Under the pieces are notes generated by a model, which saw only the letters and a program-made list of their open reading frames with translations, was not told where the DNA came from and searched no databases. Shown here piece by piece: positions 17,079 through 26,454 of a stretch of DNA of 64,000 nt (the first letter of the stretch is position 1; each line of letters begins with the position of its first letter). Made by a program: the position numbers and the translations under genes. The DNA is from Spirosoma foliorum (lineage in GTDB: Bacteria > Bacteroidota > Bacteroidia > Cytophagales > Spirosomataceae), in contig NZ_CP059732.1 in the NCBI RefSeq assembly GCF_014117325.1, forward strand, positions 1,240,001-1,304,000, in the 5' to 3' direction.

Positions 17079-20000
17079 ATGAGAAGACGTACATTTCTGA
17101 AAAACACCTCTGCCGCTGGTATCGTAGCGTTGGTTACGCCATCGGGAGTTATTGAGGTTTCTGCTAAATCAGCTTCCTCAGATATAAAAGCTACCGAAGC
17201 CTTTGTCGATGCGTTCGTAAATCCACCGATGTCGGCACGGGCGCAGGTCTGGTGGCACTGGATGAACGGCAATGTCACGGCCGATGGCATCACCCGCGAT
17301 CTGGAAGCGATGCAACAAATCGGGATTGGTGGGTTTCAGAATTTCGATGCGGGTACTGGTATTCCCAAAGGCCCGGTTGTGTATTTAAGTCCCGAATGGC
17401 TCAGCCTGAAACAGCACGCCATGAAGGAGGCCGATCGGTTGGGACTGGAGTTTACGATGCACAACTGTCCCGGCTGGTCGTCGAGTGGTGGGCCGTGGAT
17501 TACGCCCGAATTGGCCATGCAGGAGATTACCTGGAGCGAAGCTTACGCAACAGGTGGGAAGGCTGTAACCATAACCCTGCCCCAACCGCTTAGCAAGCTG
17601 GATTATTACCGCGATGTTGCCGTTCTGGCTTTCCCATCGCTGCCCGGCGAAGGTTCTTTGGAAGCATTGGCCAACACGGTTACGGCCAGTGGGAGTACGA
17701 GTTCTAGTACACCCGCTGCATTGGCGGGATCGGAAGGCGTAACGGTACAACCAGCCTCCGAAGGACAACCAGCGTATTTGCTCATTGAGTTCAAACAACC
17801 GTACGAAGCCCGATCGATTAGCTTTCTGAGTAAGTCAGTGGGTAAACAGACAGGCGGTGGTGGCGGTTTTGGAGGTGGACCACAACTAACCCTCGAAGCG
17901 TCAGACGATGGTACTCAGTTTCGAAAAGTACTAACTGGCAGTGCGGGCCGTTCCAATGACTATGCCCGTAGTCTGGCGGAATTTACGCCTGTGAAAGCAA
18001 AGTATTTTCGAATTGTATCGCTGGGTGCCCGACAGTTTGCACAACTTAGTTTTTCGGGAACGGCTCGACTAGCCGATTGGCAGAAGAAAACCAACAAGGA
18101 CTTTGGCGTGATGGGCGTATCGAACGATCAGGAAGGAGCTGGCCAGGCTGCCATCAACCTGTCTTCAATTGTCGATGTCTCGTCATTTATGAATAAAGAT
18201 GGAGTACTCATCTGGAACGCACCAGCGGGCAACTGGACAATCCTGCGACTAGGTTATACCCCCAATGGCGAGCTGAATCGCTCGGCACCGGATACAGGCA
18301 TCGGACTGGAATGCGATAAATACAGTCAGGCAGCAATCGATTTTCATTTTAATAAAATGATGGAAAATCTTTTGCCAACCCTGAAGCCATTAACCCAGAA
18401 AGGAAAAGTTGGCCTGCTTATCGACAGCTACGAAGTAGGTATGCAGAACTGGACACCACAGTTTGACCAGGAGTTCAGGCAACGCAATGGCTATTCACTG
18501 CTCACTTATTTGCCAACGTTAACGGGACGTCTGGTTGGTACTATCGATACAACAGAGCGGTTTCTCTGGGATTTCCGTCGAACGCAGGCTGATTTGATGG
18601 CCGACAATTATTACGGACGATTCCGGGAGTTGTGCCACCAACAGGGAATCGTTGCTTATGCCGAGCCTTACGACCGTGGACCAATGGAAGAAATGCAGAT
18701 TGGCGCACGGGTCGATGTAAACATGGGCGAATTCTGGAATGGTTTGTCATCGTTGTTTCAGAATAATCTGACCATGCGCCGGACAACCAAACTGGCTGCT
18801 TCTATTGCACACACCAACGGCAAACAGGTAGGAGGAGGCACGCCCGCCAACCCGCAAATTGTAGGGGCCGAAGCCTTCACGGGTGAACCGGAATCGTCGC
18901 GCTGGCAGGAGTATCCGTTTGCTATGAAAGCCCTGGGCGACAAGATGTTTACGCAGGGTTTAAACCGAATTATTTTTCACCGATACGCCCACCAGCCGCA
19001 CCCAACTGCCTTACCCGGTATGACAATGGGCCCCTGGGGCATTCACTTCGACCGAACGACAACCTGGTGGAAACAAGGCCGGGCGTGGCTGGATTATCTG
19101 GCACGTTGTCAGAGCTTGTTGCAGCAGGGACTTTTCGTGGCCGATCTTGCCTATTTCACGGGCGAAGAAGGCAACGAATACACAAAGGTTGAACCGCATG
19201 AACTAACCCCAACGCCACCGGCACATGGGTATGATTATGACCTGATCAACGGCGAAACCCTTGTCAGACAGGCCAAAGTCGAAAACGGAAACCTTAGTCT
19301 GCCCGATGGCATGAGCTACCGGGTTCTGGTACTTCAGGATCATAAAGCGCTAAGTCTGGAACTATTGCGTAAGCTGCGGGGGCTGGTTAACAGTGGTTTA
19401 ATGCTGATTGGTGCCAGACCGGCTACCTCACTAGGCCTCCGTGGACAGACAACCGGAAGTTCTGAATTCAGCCAGCTAGCTACTGAGATTTGGGGGTCCA
19501 TAAACGGGACGACCGTTACCGAAAATAGACTGGGTAAAGGGCGGGTGTTCTGGGGGAAATCGGTTCAGGATGTACTCGAAACCTTAGAGGTGAACCCAGA
19601 TGTCGAAGTAACCTCGCGCTCTGGTGATGCGCCTATTATGTGGATACATCGACGTATTGGTGATGCTCATATGTACTTCCTGTCGAATCAACGACGGACG
19701 AATGAAGAATTAGTCTGTACATTTCGAGTAGCTGGAAAACAACCCGAACTCTGGGATGCTACAACGGGTAAACTAACACCGATACCATTTTATGAAACAG
19801 TAGAACATGAAACCTGGTCGGGGAATTTTAAGCCCAGCCAAACTCGACTGCCGATTTCTCTTGAACCTGCTGGTTCCATATTTATTGTGTTTCGCTCTCC
19901 AGCTAAACAGAAATCATTAAAATCAATCAGTAGTGGAAACCAAACATTACTGACCACAAAACTATTTGAGACATTTGTTAGCAGTGTAGAGACTAAAGTA

Positions 20001-21224
20001 GCCAACAACTTTACCATTAGCCTTTGGGCGAAGCCAGAGCTGAACATCATGCTTTCGCCAACTGGGTTTATGCAGCACGTGAAAGACCCCTGGACAGACT
20101 ATTACGCCATTTATCCATCTTCTGGGACAGTATTTGGAGCTGGTCATGCCGTTTGTGGACTAACTATCGGGCGGAATGGGGTGGCGGTTTGGGAGCGGAC
20201 TACAGGTAAACCCGTTTTTCGAATGGCAGCAACAACGACCATTTCGGGTTGGAGTCATGTAGCTTTGGTTTACAAAAGTGGTATTCCATCAATATTTGTC
20301 AATGGCAAATTGATTCAGGAAGGCAAAAGTGGAGAAAATATTATCCATCCTTCTCCTTCATTCGGTAAAGCCTATCTAAACGATGGCGCATCGTTTTATA
20401 ATGGAGATATGACATCGCCAGAATTGTTTCCCGAGGTATTGACCGATGACCGAATCCGGCAGTTAGCGGCTCAGCCAAAACTTCCGACCAGTTCACTACC
20501 CAAAGTAGAGATGGCGCAGCATGGAAAATCAGCGCTGCTTTTCTGGCAAAATGGCCAGTATGAGTTACAGGATAAGGCGGACCATGCTACGTCCCTGACT
20601 GTGTCTGGTATCAATTCGCCAACGGAACTGGCCGGCGACTGGCAGGTGAGTTTTCCGCCAAATATGGGTGCTCCTGAGCAAATTACGCTTTCTAAATTGA
20701 TTCCTTTGAATACGCATTCGCAGGATGGTGTAAAATATTTTTCGGGCACAGCAACCTACGCTAAAACACTAACTATACCTGCTACGGCAAAAGCGAAAGG
20801 AAAGCAGTTGTTCCTGGATTTGGGTCAGGTGGAAGTGATTGCCAATGTGATCGTAAACGGCAAAGATTTGGGTACGCTCTGGAAACGTCCGTACCGAATC
20901 GATATCACTGATGCCGTGAACGTTGGGGCAAACAAGCTGGAAATTAAGGTGACGAACCTGTGGCCCAATCGCCTGATTGGCGATGAGCAGTTGCCTGATC
21001 CTGATAAGTTTACGCCCGGTGGCGGTGCGGGTGGATTTGTGAGCCTTAGCAATGGCGCCATTGTAGAATTGCCTGCCTGGTATAAAGAAGGTAAGCCTAA
21101 ACCTGCCGACGGACGAGTGACCTTTACGACCTGGAAACACTACAACAAAGATTCTCCTTTGCTGGAATCGGGCCTGATTGGGCCAGTCGTTTTGCGTGTG
21201 GCAGAATTGAAATTGATTAGTTGA
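17079..21224 (+). CDS. GH106 alpha-L-rhamnosidase with inserted LamG-like domain
   Basis: A 1381-residue exported enzyme that should release alpha-L-rhamnose from rhamnogalacturonan or rhamnose-capped side chains. The N-terminus has a twin-arginine-like motif (RRRTFLK) before a hydrophobic stretch. GH106 signatures follow: WWHWMNGNVTADGITRDLEA, GGFQNFDAGTGIPKGPVVYL, HNCPGWSSSGGPWI, and later LLIDSYEVGMQNWT and YAEPYDRGPMEEMQ. A glycine-rich linker lies around residue 260. Residues about 958-1130 look like a LamG/concanavalin-type domain (FTISLWAKPE, WSHVALVYKSG, IFVNGKLIQEG), followed by a C-terminal galactose-binding-like sandwich. Typical GH106 proteins are shorter, which the insertion explains. 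Member of the esterase/GH3/GH42 cluster. Confidence 0.92.
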   Translation: MRRRTFLKNTSAAGIVALVTPSGVIEVSAKSASSDIKATEAFVDAFVNPPMSARAQVWWHWMNGNVTADGITRDLEAMQQIGIGGFQNFDAGTGIPKGPVVYLSPEWLSLKQHAMKEADRLGLEFTMHNCPGWSSSGGPWITPELAMQEITWSEAYATGGKAVTITLPQPLSKLDYYRDVAVLAFPSLPGEGSLEALANTVTASGSTSSSTPAALAGSEGVTVQPASEGQPAYLLIEFKQPYEARSISFLSKSVGKQTGGGGGFGGGPQLTLEASDDGTQFRKVLTGSAGRSNDYARSLAEFTPVKAKYFRIVSLGARQFAQLSFSGTARLADWQKKTNKDFGVMGVSNDQEGAGQAAINLSSIVDVSSFMNKDGVLIWNAPAGNWTILRLGYTPNGELNRSAPDTGIGLECDKYSQAAIDFHFNKMMENLLPTLKPLTQKGKVGLLIDSYEVGMQNWTPQFDQEFRQRNGYSLLTYLPTLTGRLVGTIDTTERFLWDFRRTQADLMADNYYGRFRELCHQQGIVAYAEPYDRGPMEEMQIGARVDVNMGEFWNGLSSLFQNNLTMRRTTKLAASIAHTNGKQVGGGTPANPQIVGAEAFTGEPESSRWQEYPFAMKALGDKMFTQGLNRIIFHRYAHQPHPTALPGMTMGPWGIHFDRTTTWWKQGRAWLDYLARCQSLLQQGLFVADLAYFTGEEGNEYTKVEPHELTPTPPAHGYDYDLINGETLVRQAKVENGNLSLPDGMSYRVLVLQDHKALSLELLRKLRGLVNSGLMLIGARPATSLGLRGQTTGSSEFSQLATEIWGSINGTTVTENRLGKGRVFWGKSVQDVLETLEVNPDVEVTSRSGDAPIMWIHRRIGDAHMYFLSNQRRTNEELVCTFRVAGKQPELWDATTGKLTPIPFYETVEHETWSGNFKPSQTRLPISLEPAGSIFIVFRSPAKQKSLKSISSGNQTLLTTKLFETFVSSVETKVANNFTISLWAKPELNIMLSPTGFMQHVKDPWTDYYAIYPSSGTVFGAGHAVCGLTIGRNGVAVWERTTGKPVFRMAATTTISGWSHVALVYKSGIPSIFVNGKLIQEGKSGENIIHPSPSFGKAYLNDGASFYNGDMTSPELFPEVLTDDRIRQLAAQPKLPTSSLPKVEMAQHGKSALLFWQNGQYELQDKADHATSLTVSGINSPTELAGDWQVSFPPNMGAPEQITLSKLIPLNTHSQDGVKYFSGTATYAKTLTIPATAKAKGKQLFLDLGQVEVIANVIVNGKDLGTLWKRPYRIDITDAVNVGANKLEIKVTNLWPNRLIGDEQLPDPDKFTPGGGAGGFVSLSNGAIVELPAWYKEGKPKPADGRVTFTTWKHYNKDSPLLESGLIGPVVLRVAELKLIS

Positions 21225-21316
21225 TTTTTGTCATGCTGACGAAGGAAGCATCTTAAAATATCCTTACAGAATCAATGGGATACATTAAGATGCTTCCTTC
21301 GTCAGCATGACAAAAA
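21225..21316. repeat. Intergenic long hairpin, family A copy 2
   Basis: Perfect 31-bp arms at 21225-21255 and 21286-21316, loop 30 bp. The arm differs from copy 1 in its middle (GAAGGAAGCATCTTA) but both arms changed together. It begins at the GH106 stop codon and separates it from the carboxylesterase gene. Confidence 0.93.
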
Positions 21317-21335
21317 CAAGACATACCCTTTTCTT

Positions 21336-22877
21336 ATGAAACAAACCTTCCTCTTTTTCCTAACTCTCCTTTTCAGCACGGCCTTTAGTCAATCGACCAT
21401 TATTAAAACCGCCAATGGGCAAATCGAAGGCACCGTTAACACAGCGGGCGATGTCCGAATCTTTAAAGGCGTTCCTTTTGGAGCCCCACCTGTCGGGAAT
21501 CTGCGTTGGAAAGCGCCACAACCCGTTGCTAACTGGACTGGTGTCAAGAAATGTCAGGCGTTTGGGCCAAGTCCGATGCAGAGTAAACCTGCACCGTTTA
21601 TGTACTGGTCAACAGAGTTTCTAATTCCTGCCGAACCCATTAGCGAAGATTGCCTGTACCTAAATGTCTGGACGGCGGCCAAATCGGCTACCGAAAAACG
21701 TCCGGTAATCGTCTTTATTCCGGGTGGAGGTTTTCGATCCGGGGGAGGAGCGTGCCCTATTTATGATGGAGAAGCTATGGCGAAGAAAGGCGTCGTGTTT
21801 GTCAATATCAACTACCGGCTCGGCGTTTTCGGCTTCCTGGCCCATCCCGAATTATCGCAGGAGTCGGGCCATAAGGCATCAGGGAATTATGCGTTGATGG
21901 ATATGATCGCGGCCCTCCGCTGGGTTCAGAAAAATATTGCTGCACTAGGTGGCGATCCCCAAAACGTAACCGTTGCCGGGCAGTCGGCAGGTGCGTTTGC
22001 CGTTAATTTCCTGACCGCATCGCCGTTAGCCAAAGGGCTGTTTCAAAAGGCAATTGCCGAAAGTGGTGGCAGCTTCGTTGATAGTCCAATTCGGCCTAAA
22101 TTGACCTTGCAGGGTGCAGAGCAACAGGGAGTTACGTTTGCAAAATCGTTGGGCGCTGGCTCCCTGGCAGAATTGCGGGCTAAATCAGCCGATGATATCC
22201 TTAAAGCAACGGGTGGACTAAGTGCACCCATTACGGATGGGTACGTAGTGCCGGAATCTGTTATGGATATCTATAAACATGGGCAGCAAAGCGATGTTCC
22301 AATCATCGTTGGCTGGAACGAAGATGATCGGGTCTCCGGCCCTCCCGCCAAAGCCGAGGTTTTTCGGGAGCAGGTAAAAAAGCGATTTGGCGATAAAGCT
22401 GACGATTATCTGAAAGTTTATCCTGCACAAACCGAAGACGAAGCTGGGCAATCACAGAAAGCCAGCAGCCGGGATGAAGCATTTGGTATTCAGGATTATA
22501 CCTGGGCCAGAATGCAGAATAAATCCGGGAAGGCACCCGTTTATGTGTACAACTTTAATCGAAAACTACCGGCCGGTACACCCGAAACTCAATTTGGCGC
22601 ATTTCATTCGGGCGAGATCGTGTATGCCTATAACAACCTGCACACACTGCACCGTCCCTGGGAGCCTGTCGATCAGCAACTGGCCGAGTCCATGTCGTCA
22701 TACTGGGTGAATTTCGCCAAAACGGGTAATCCGAACGGGAAGAATCTGCCCAACTGGCCAGCCTACAAATCCACCGCCGAAAACGTACTGATTCTGGATA
22801 AAACCATTCAAAGCCGTCCATTACCCACGAAACCTCAACTGGCTTTCTGGGAGCAGTATTATGGAGTTGGGAAGTAA
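21336..22877 (+). CDS. Type B carboxylesterase, secreted
   Basis: A 513-residue exported esterase of the cholinesterase/carboxylesterase-B fold, signal MKQTFLFFLTLLFSTAFSQ. Motifs: early block VRIFKGVPFGAPPVGNLRW, SEDCLYLNVW near residue 103, oxyanion-region IPGGGFRSGG, and nucleophile AGQSAGA with Ser 217. The nucleophile motif has Gln where classical enzymes have Glu, and Pro where HGGG has His; both variants are seen in bacterial homologues as far as I know. The catalytic acid is probably in GWNEDDRVSG and the His in FGAFHSGEI. Likely de-esterifies pectin fragments in the periplasm, inferred from its position between GH106 and GH3. Flanked by two family A hairpins. Confidence 0.92.
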   Translation: MKQTFLFFLTLLFSTAFSQSTIIKTANGQIEGTVNTAGDVRIFKGVPFGAPPVGNLRWKAPQPVANWTGVKKCQAFGPSPMQSKPAPFMYWSTEFLIPAEPISEDCLYLNVWTAAKSATEKRPVIVFIPGGGFRSGGGACPIYDGEAMAKKGVVFVNINYRLGVFGFLAHPELSQESGHKASGNYALMDMIAALRWVQKNIAALGGDPQNVTVAGQSAGAFAVNFLTASPLAKGLFQKAIAESGGSFVDSPIRPKLTLQGAEQQGVTFAKSLGAGSLAELRAKSADDILKATGGLSAPITDGYVVPESVMDIYKHGQQSDVPIIVGWNEDDRVSGPPAKAEVFREQVKKRFGDKADDYLKVYPAQTEDEAGQSQKASSRDEAFGIQDYTWARMQNKSGKAPVYVYNFNRKLPAGTPETQFGAFHSGEIVYAYNNLHTLHRPWEPVDQQLAESMSSYWVNFAKTGNPNGKNLPNWPAYKSTAENVLILDKTIQSRPLPTKPQLAFWEQYYGVGK

Positions 22878-22884
22878 CAAGCGT

Positions 22885-22961
22885 TTTTTGTCATCCCGAC
22901 GCAGGAGGGACCTCTAGATTGTATGAGCCTAGAGGTCCCTCCTGCGTCGGGATGACAAAAA
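22885..22961. repeat. Intergenic long hairpin, family A copy 3
   Basis: Perfect arms of 32 bp at 22885-22916 and 22930-22961 with a 13-bp loop. The arm core GCAGGAGGGACCTCTA is changed on both sides relative to other copies. It lies between the carboxylesterase and GH3 genes. Confidence 0.93.
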
Positions 22962-22994
22962 TGCCCAACAAATTTGATTAATAATTGACTACCT

Positions 22995-25334
22995 ATGAGA
23001 AAACAGAACATTTACATCACTGCCCTCAGCCTATTATCGGTATCCATAGCGATGGGTCAAAATTGGACTGAAACCAAGTCTGGAAGCTGGACAAAAGTCA
23101 CGAACAAGAGCGGCCAAACGTTGGGATACACCGCTACGTCCGGTGTAAAACTTCTGACCGACAAAGGGTTTGCCTTTAAAGATTTGAACAAAAATGGCAA
23201 ACTGGATAAGTACGAAGACTGGCGATTGCCTGCCGACGTACGCGCTAAAGATCTGGCCTCCAAAATGACCGTCGATCAAATTGCCGGATTGATGCTGTAC
23301 AGTAAGCACCAGCCCATTCCGGCAGCTGCTGGCGGTCCGTTTGCAGGGACCTATAACGGGAAAATCTTCGCTCAAAGTGGCGCTAAAGTTTCTGATCTGT
23401 CGGACCAGCAACGGGAGTTTTTGACGAAAGATAACGTGCGTCACGTGCTCATTACATCGGTGCAAAGCCCGGAAGCCGCTGCCGAATGGAACAATCATGC
23501 ACAGGCATTAGTCGAAGGATTTGGTTTGGGAATTCCAATCAACAGCAGTTCGGACCCGCGCCACGGCACGCGTGCGAATGCCGAATTTAATGCCGGTGCG
23601 GGTGGTACCATTTCCATGTGGCCCGGTTCATTGGGTTTGGCCGCAACGTTCAATCCTGAATTGGTGCAACGGTTCGGACAGATTGCTGCTACAGAATATC
23701 GGTCGTTGGGCATTGCTACGGCCCTTTCGCCCCAGATTGATATCGCGACCGATCCCCGCTGGAACCGGGTAAGTGGTACATTTGGCGAAGATCCAAAATT
23801 GTCGACCGATATGGCGCGTGCCTATGTGGATGGTTTTCAGACATCAACCGGTGCTAATGAAATTACGGGTGGATGGGGCTATCACAGCGTGAACGCTATG
23901 GTGAAACACTGGCCGGGTGGCGGTTCGGGCGAAGGTGGACGTGACGCACACTATGGCTATGGTAAATACGCGGTTTATCCCGGCAAGAATTTCCAGACGC
24001 ATTTTATGCCCTTCTTAAATGGTGCGTTCAAATTGAGTGGCAAAACCGGAATGGCCTCAGCAGTAATGCCTTATTACACGATTTCATTCGATCAGGACAA
24101 AAAATACGGAGAAAATGTAGGTAATAGCTACAACAAATACATCATCCATGACCTGCTGCGGACCAAATACAAATACGATGGTGTCATCTGCACCGACTGG
24201 CTCATTACGGCCGATGAAACGGCGGTCGATGTCTTTCTGACAGGTAAGTCGTGGGGTGTCGAAAAGTTATCGGTTGCTCAACGACACTACAAAATCCTGA
24301 TGAATGGCGTCGATCAGTTTGGCGGTAATAACGAATCGGGGCCGGTTCTTGAAGCGTATAAAATGGGCGTTAAAGATCACGGTGAAGCGTTTATGCGGGC
24401 GCGATTTGAACAATCGGCGGTTCGGCTTCTCAAGAATGTTTTCCGGGTGGGCTTGTTTGAAAACCCCTACCTGGACCCACAGGTTTCTGGAAAATCGGTT
24501 GGCACACCTGAGTTCATGAAGGCGGGTTATCAGGCGCAACTGGAATCGGTAGTGATGCTGAAAAACAAGGCTAAAACCCTACCGCTCACCAAAGGGAAAA
24601 CGGTTTACATCCCCAAGCAATTCACCCCCGCTGGTCGCAATTTTCTGGGTATGGATATTCCCGAAAAACTTGACTATCCGGTTAGCCTGAACATCGTGAA
24701 GAAGTATTTTACCGTAACGGATAACCCCGCCGAAGCTGATTATGCACTGGTGTTCATGCGAAGTCCGGATTCGGGAGGGGGCTACAGCATTCCCGATGCC
24801 AAAGCGGGTGGCACTGGCTATGTTCCGGTCAGTCTGCAATACGGTGACTATACCGCTCAGGGTGCCCGTAACCCAAGTATCGCTGGTGGCGATCCACTCG
24901 AAAAATTCACGAACCGAACCTACAACGGCAAAACCGCCAAGACCATTAACACGACTGATCTAGGCATGGTTACCGAAACCGTTGCCCAAATGAAGGGTAA
25001 GCCGGTAATTGTGGCGCTACAAGTGTCTAATCCAACAGTCGTTAAGGAGTTTGAAGCTCAATCAAATGCGATTCTGGCTCACTTTGGCGTACAGGACCAG
25101 GCGCTTATGGATATTCTGACGGGCGCATATGAACCGTCGGCGTTGCTACCTATGCAGTTTCCCGCCGATATGAAAACCGTGGAAGCGCAAGCCGAAGACG
25201 TTCCTCGCGACATGACATCGTACCGCGATTCGGAAGGGCATGTTTATGACTTTGGCTTTGGTCTGAACTGGAAAGGGGTTATTCAGGATGCCCGAACCGC
25301 GAAGTATAAGCAAGCGGTTGTAAGTTTGAAGTAA
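22995..25334 (+). CDS. GH3 family glycoside hydrolase (beta-glycosidase)
   Basis: A 779-residue exported exo-glycosidase (signal ends around SIAMGQ, residue 22). An EF-hand-like calcium loop DLNKNGKLDKYEDW lies near residue 65. The GH3 barrel contains NSSSDPRHGT, GTISMWPGSLGLAATFNPEL, ALSPQIDIATDPRWNRVSGT and MVKHWPGGG, and the nucleophile is the Asp of GVICTDWL, near residue 401 (TDW in place of the common SDW). A C-terminal alpha/beta sandwich with LESVVMLKNKAKTLPL and a FGFGLNW end follow. Specificity is not readable; beta-galactosidase, glucosidase or xylosidase are possible, acting on oligosaccharides released by upstream enzymes. Co-directional cluster member. Confidence 0.93.
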   Translation: MRKQNIYITALSLLSVSIAMGQNWTETKSGSWTKVTNKSGQTLGYTATSGVKLLTDKGFAFKDLNKNGKLDKYEDWRLPADVRAKDLASKMTVDQIAGLMLYSKHQPIPAAAGGPFAGTYNGKIFAQSGAKVSDLSDQQREFLTKDNVRHVLITSVQSPEAAAEWNNHAQALVEGFGLGIPINSSSDPRHGTRANAEFNAGAGGTISMWPGSLGLAATFNPELVQRFGQIAATEYRSLGIATALSPQIDIATDPRWNRVSGTFGEDPKLSTDMARAYVDGFQTSTGANEITGGWGYHSVNAMVKHWPGGGSGEGGRDAHYGYGKYAVYPGKNFQTHFMPFLNGAFKLSGKTGMASAVMPYYTISFDQDKKYGENVGNSYNKYIIHDLLRTKYKYDGVICTDWLITADETAVDVFLTGKSWGVEKLSVAQRHYKILMNGVDQFGGNNESGPVLEAYKMGVKDHGEAFMRARFEQSAVRLLKNVFRVGLFENPYLDPQVSGKSVGTPEFMKAGYQAQLESVVMLKNKAKTLPLTKGKTVYIPKQFTPAGRNFLGMDIPEKLDYPVSLNIVKKYFTVTDNPAEADYALVFMRSPDSGGGYSIPDAKAGGTGYVPVSLQYGDYTAQGARNPSIAGGDPLEKFTNRTYNGKTAKTINTTDLGMVTETVAQMKGKPVIVALQVSNPTVVKEFEAQSNAILAHFGVQDQALMDILTGAYEPSALLPMQFPADMKTVEAQAEDVPRDMTSYRDSEGHVYDFGFGLNWKGVIQDARTAKYKQAVVSLK

Positions 25335-25346
25335 ATGTTTGAGCTG

Positions 25347-25457
25347 TGTGGTGTCGGTTGCTAACAACCGACACGCGCTAGGTTTCTCAAAACCTAAAAC
25401 CACGAACCATAGGTTTTGAGAAACCTACTGCGTCAGCTTTAAGAAGCTGACGCCACA
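25347..25457. repeat. Intergenic three-arm cloverleaf element, family C copy 1
   Basis: A closing stem TGTG/CACA (25347-25350 with 25454-25457) encloses three hairpins: 25351-25360 with 25365-25374 (GTGTCGGTTG), 25379-25395 with 25411-25427 (TAGGTTTCTCAAAACCT, perfect 17 bp), and 25430-25439 with 25444-25453 (GCGTCAGCTT). The second copy at 42851-42965 has the same architecture with a different third arm that still pairs. Confidence 0.92.
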
Positions 25458-25512
25458 AAAGATGGTATAAAGCTATGCGGACAGGATGTCCGCGTTACAC
25501 AAAAACATAGCA

Positions 25513-26442
25513 ATGAATACAACCCGTCGTCATTTTCTGGGGCAGCTAGGCACCCTCGCTACATTACCGATCTTACCAACCATCGACTTGATGGCGGCTC
25601 CCAAACCTCTATTTTTTAAGATTTCCCTGGCTCAATGGTCACTGCATCGGGCGTTATTAAAAAAGGAAACCACTACCCTTGATTTTCCTGTCAGGGCCCG
25701 GCGTGATTTCGGTATAACGGCCGTTGAGTACGTTGATCAGTTCGTGAAGAACGAACCAGCTTATCTAAAAGAGCTTCTCAAACGGAGCCGGGATGAAGGT
25801 GTTGTTAATCATTTGTTGATGATTGATACGGCGGGCAATTTAGTCGATGGTGAGGCTGCCAAACGAGCCGATGCCATTACCCGCCACTATGCCTGGGCCG
25901 AAGCGGCTAAATTCCTGGGCTGCAAAACCATTCGGGTGAATTTGCAAAGTAAGGACTCCGCCGATGAAGTCCGTAAACGAGCCATCGAAAGTATGGGCCG
26001 ACTCGCTGAAAAGATTGCCCCTTTGGGTATCAATGTCGTAGCCGAAAACCACGGCGGGCATTCATCGGATGGAAGCTGGATGGCTTCCGTGGCGAAAGCT
26101 GTTGGTAAACCAAACTGCGGGCTCTTGCCTGATTTTGGTAATTTCTGCCAGTCGCACGATTGGGGGAGTTCAGAAAAGAACTGTGATCAACTATACGATC
26201 GCTACAAAGGCGTGACCGAAATGCTGCCGTATGCTAAAGGTGGAGTTAGTGCCAAAAGTTACGGTTTCAATGCCCAAGGGCAGGAAACGAAGATCGATTA
26301 CGCCCGCATGCTCAAACTGGTGAAAGCCTCAGGTTTCAACGGCTATATCGGTGTTGAATTTGAAGGCGAAGGCATGGCTGAAGATGAAGGGATTCGCCGG
26401 ACGAAAGCCCTGCTCGAATCGGTGGGGAGCAAATTAGCGTAA
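25513..26442 (+). CDS. Tat-exported sugar phosphate isomerase/epimerase-like TIM barrel
   Basis: A 309-residue xylose-isomerase-like TIM-barrel protein. The ATG at 25513 gives a twin-arginine signal (TTRRHFLGQLGTLATLPIL); an ATG nine codons upstream is less likely. Family features include WSLHRALLKK, YVDQFVKN, VAENHGGHSSDGSW, LLPDFGNFC and a final IGVEFEGEGM, with Glu/His/Asp residues that could bind a divalent metal. The family includes isomerases, epimerases and oxidoreductase-linked enzymes, so the exact reaction is unknown. It is 12 bp upstream of GH42, the only closely coupled pair in the cluster, which suggests a shared step in oligosaccharide processing in the periplasm. Confidence 0.87.
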   Translation: MNTTRRHFLGQLGTLATLPILPTIDLMAAPKPLFFKISLAQWSLHRALLKKETTTLDFPVRARRDFGITAVEYVDQFVKNEPAYLKELLKRSRDEGVVNHLLMIDTAGNLVDGEAAKRADAITRHYAWAEAAKFLGCKTIRVNLQSKDSADEVRKRAIESMGRLAEKIAPLGINVVAENHGGHSSDGSWMASVAKAVGKPNCGLLPDFGNFCQSHDWGSSEKNCDQLYDRYKGVTEMLPYAKGGVSAKSYGFNAQGQETKIDYARMLKLVKASGFNGYIGVEFEGEGMAEDEGIRRTKALLESVGSKLA

Positions 26443-26454
26443 GACACAACTTAC

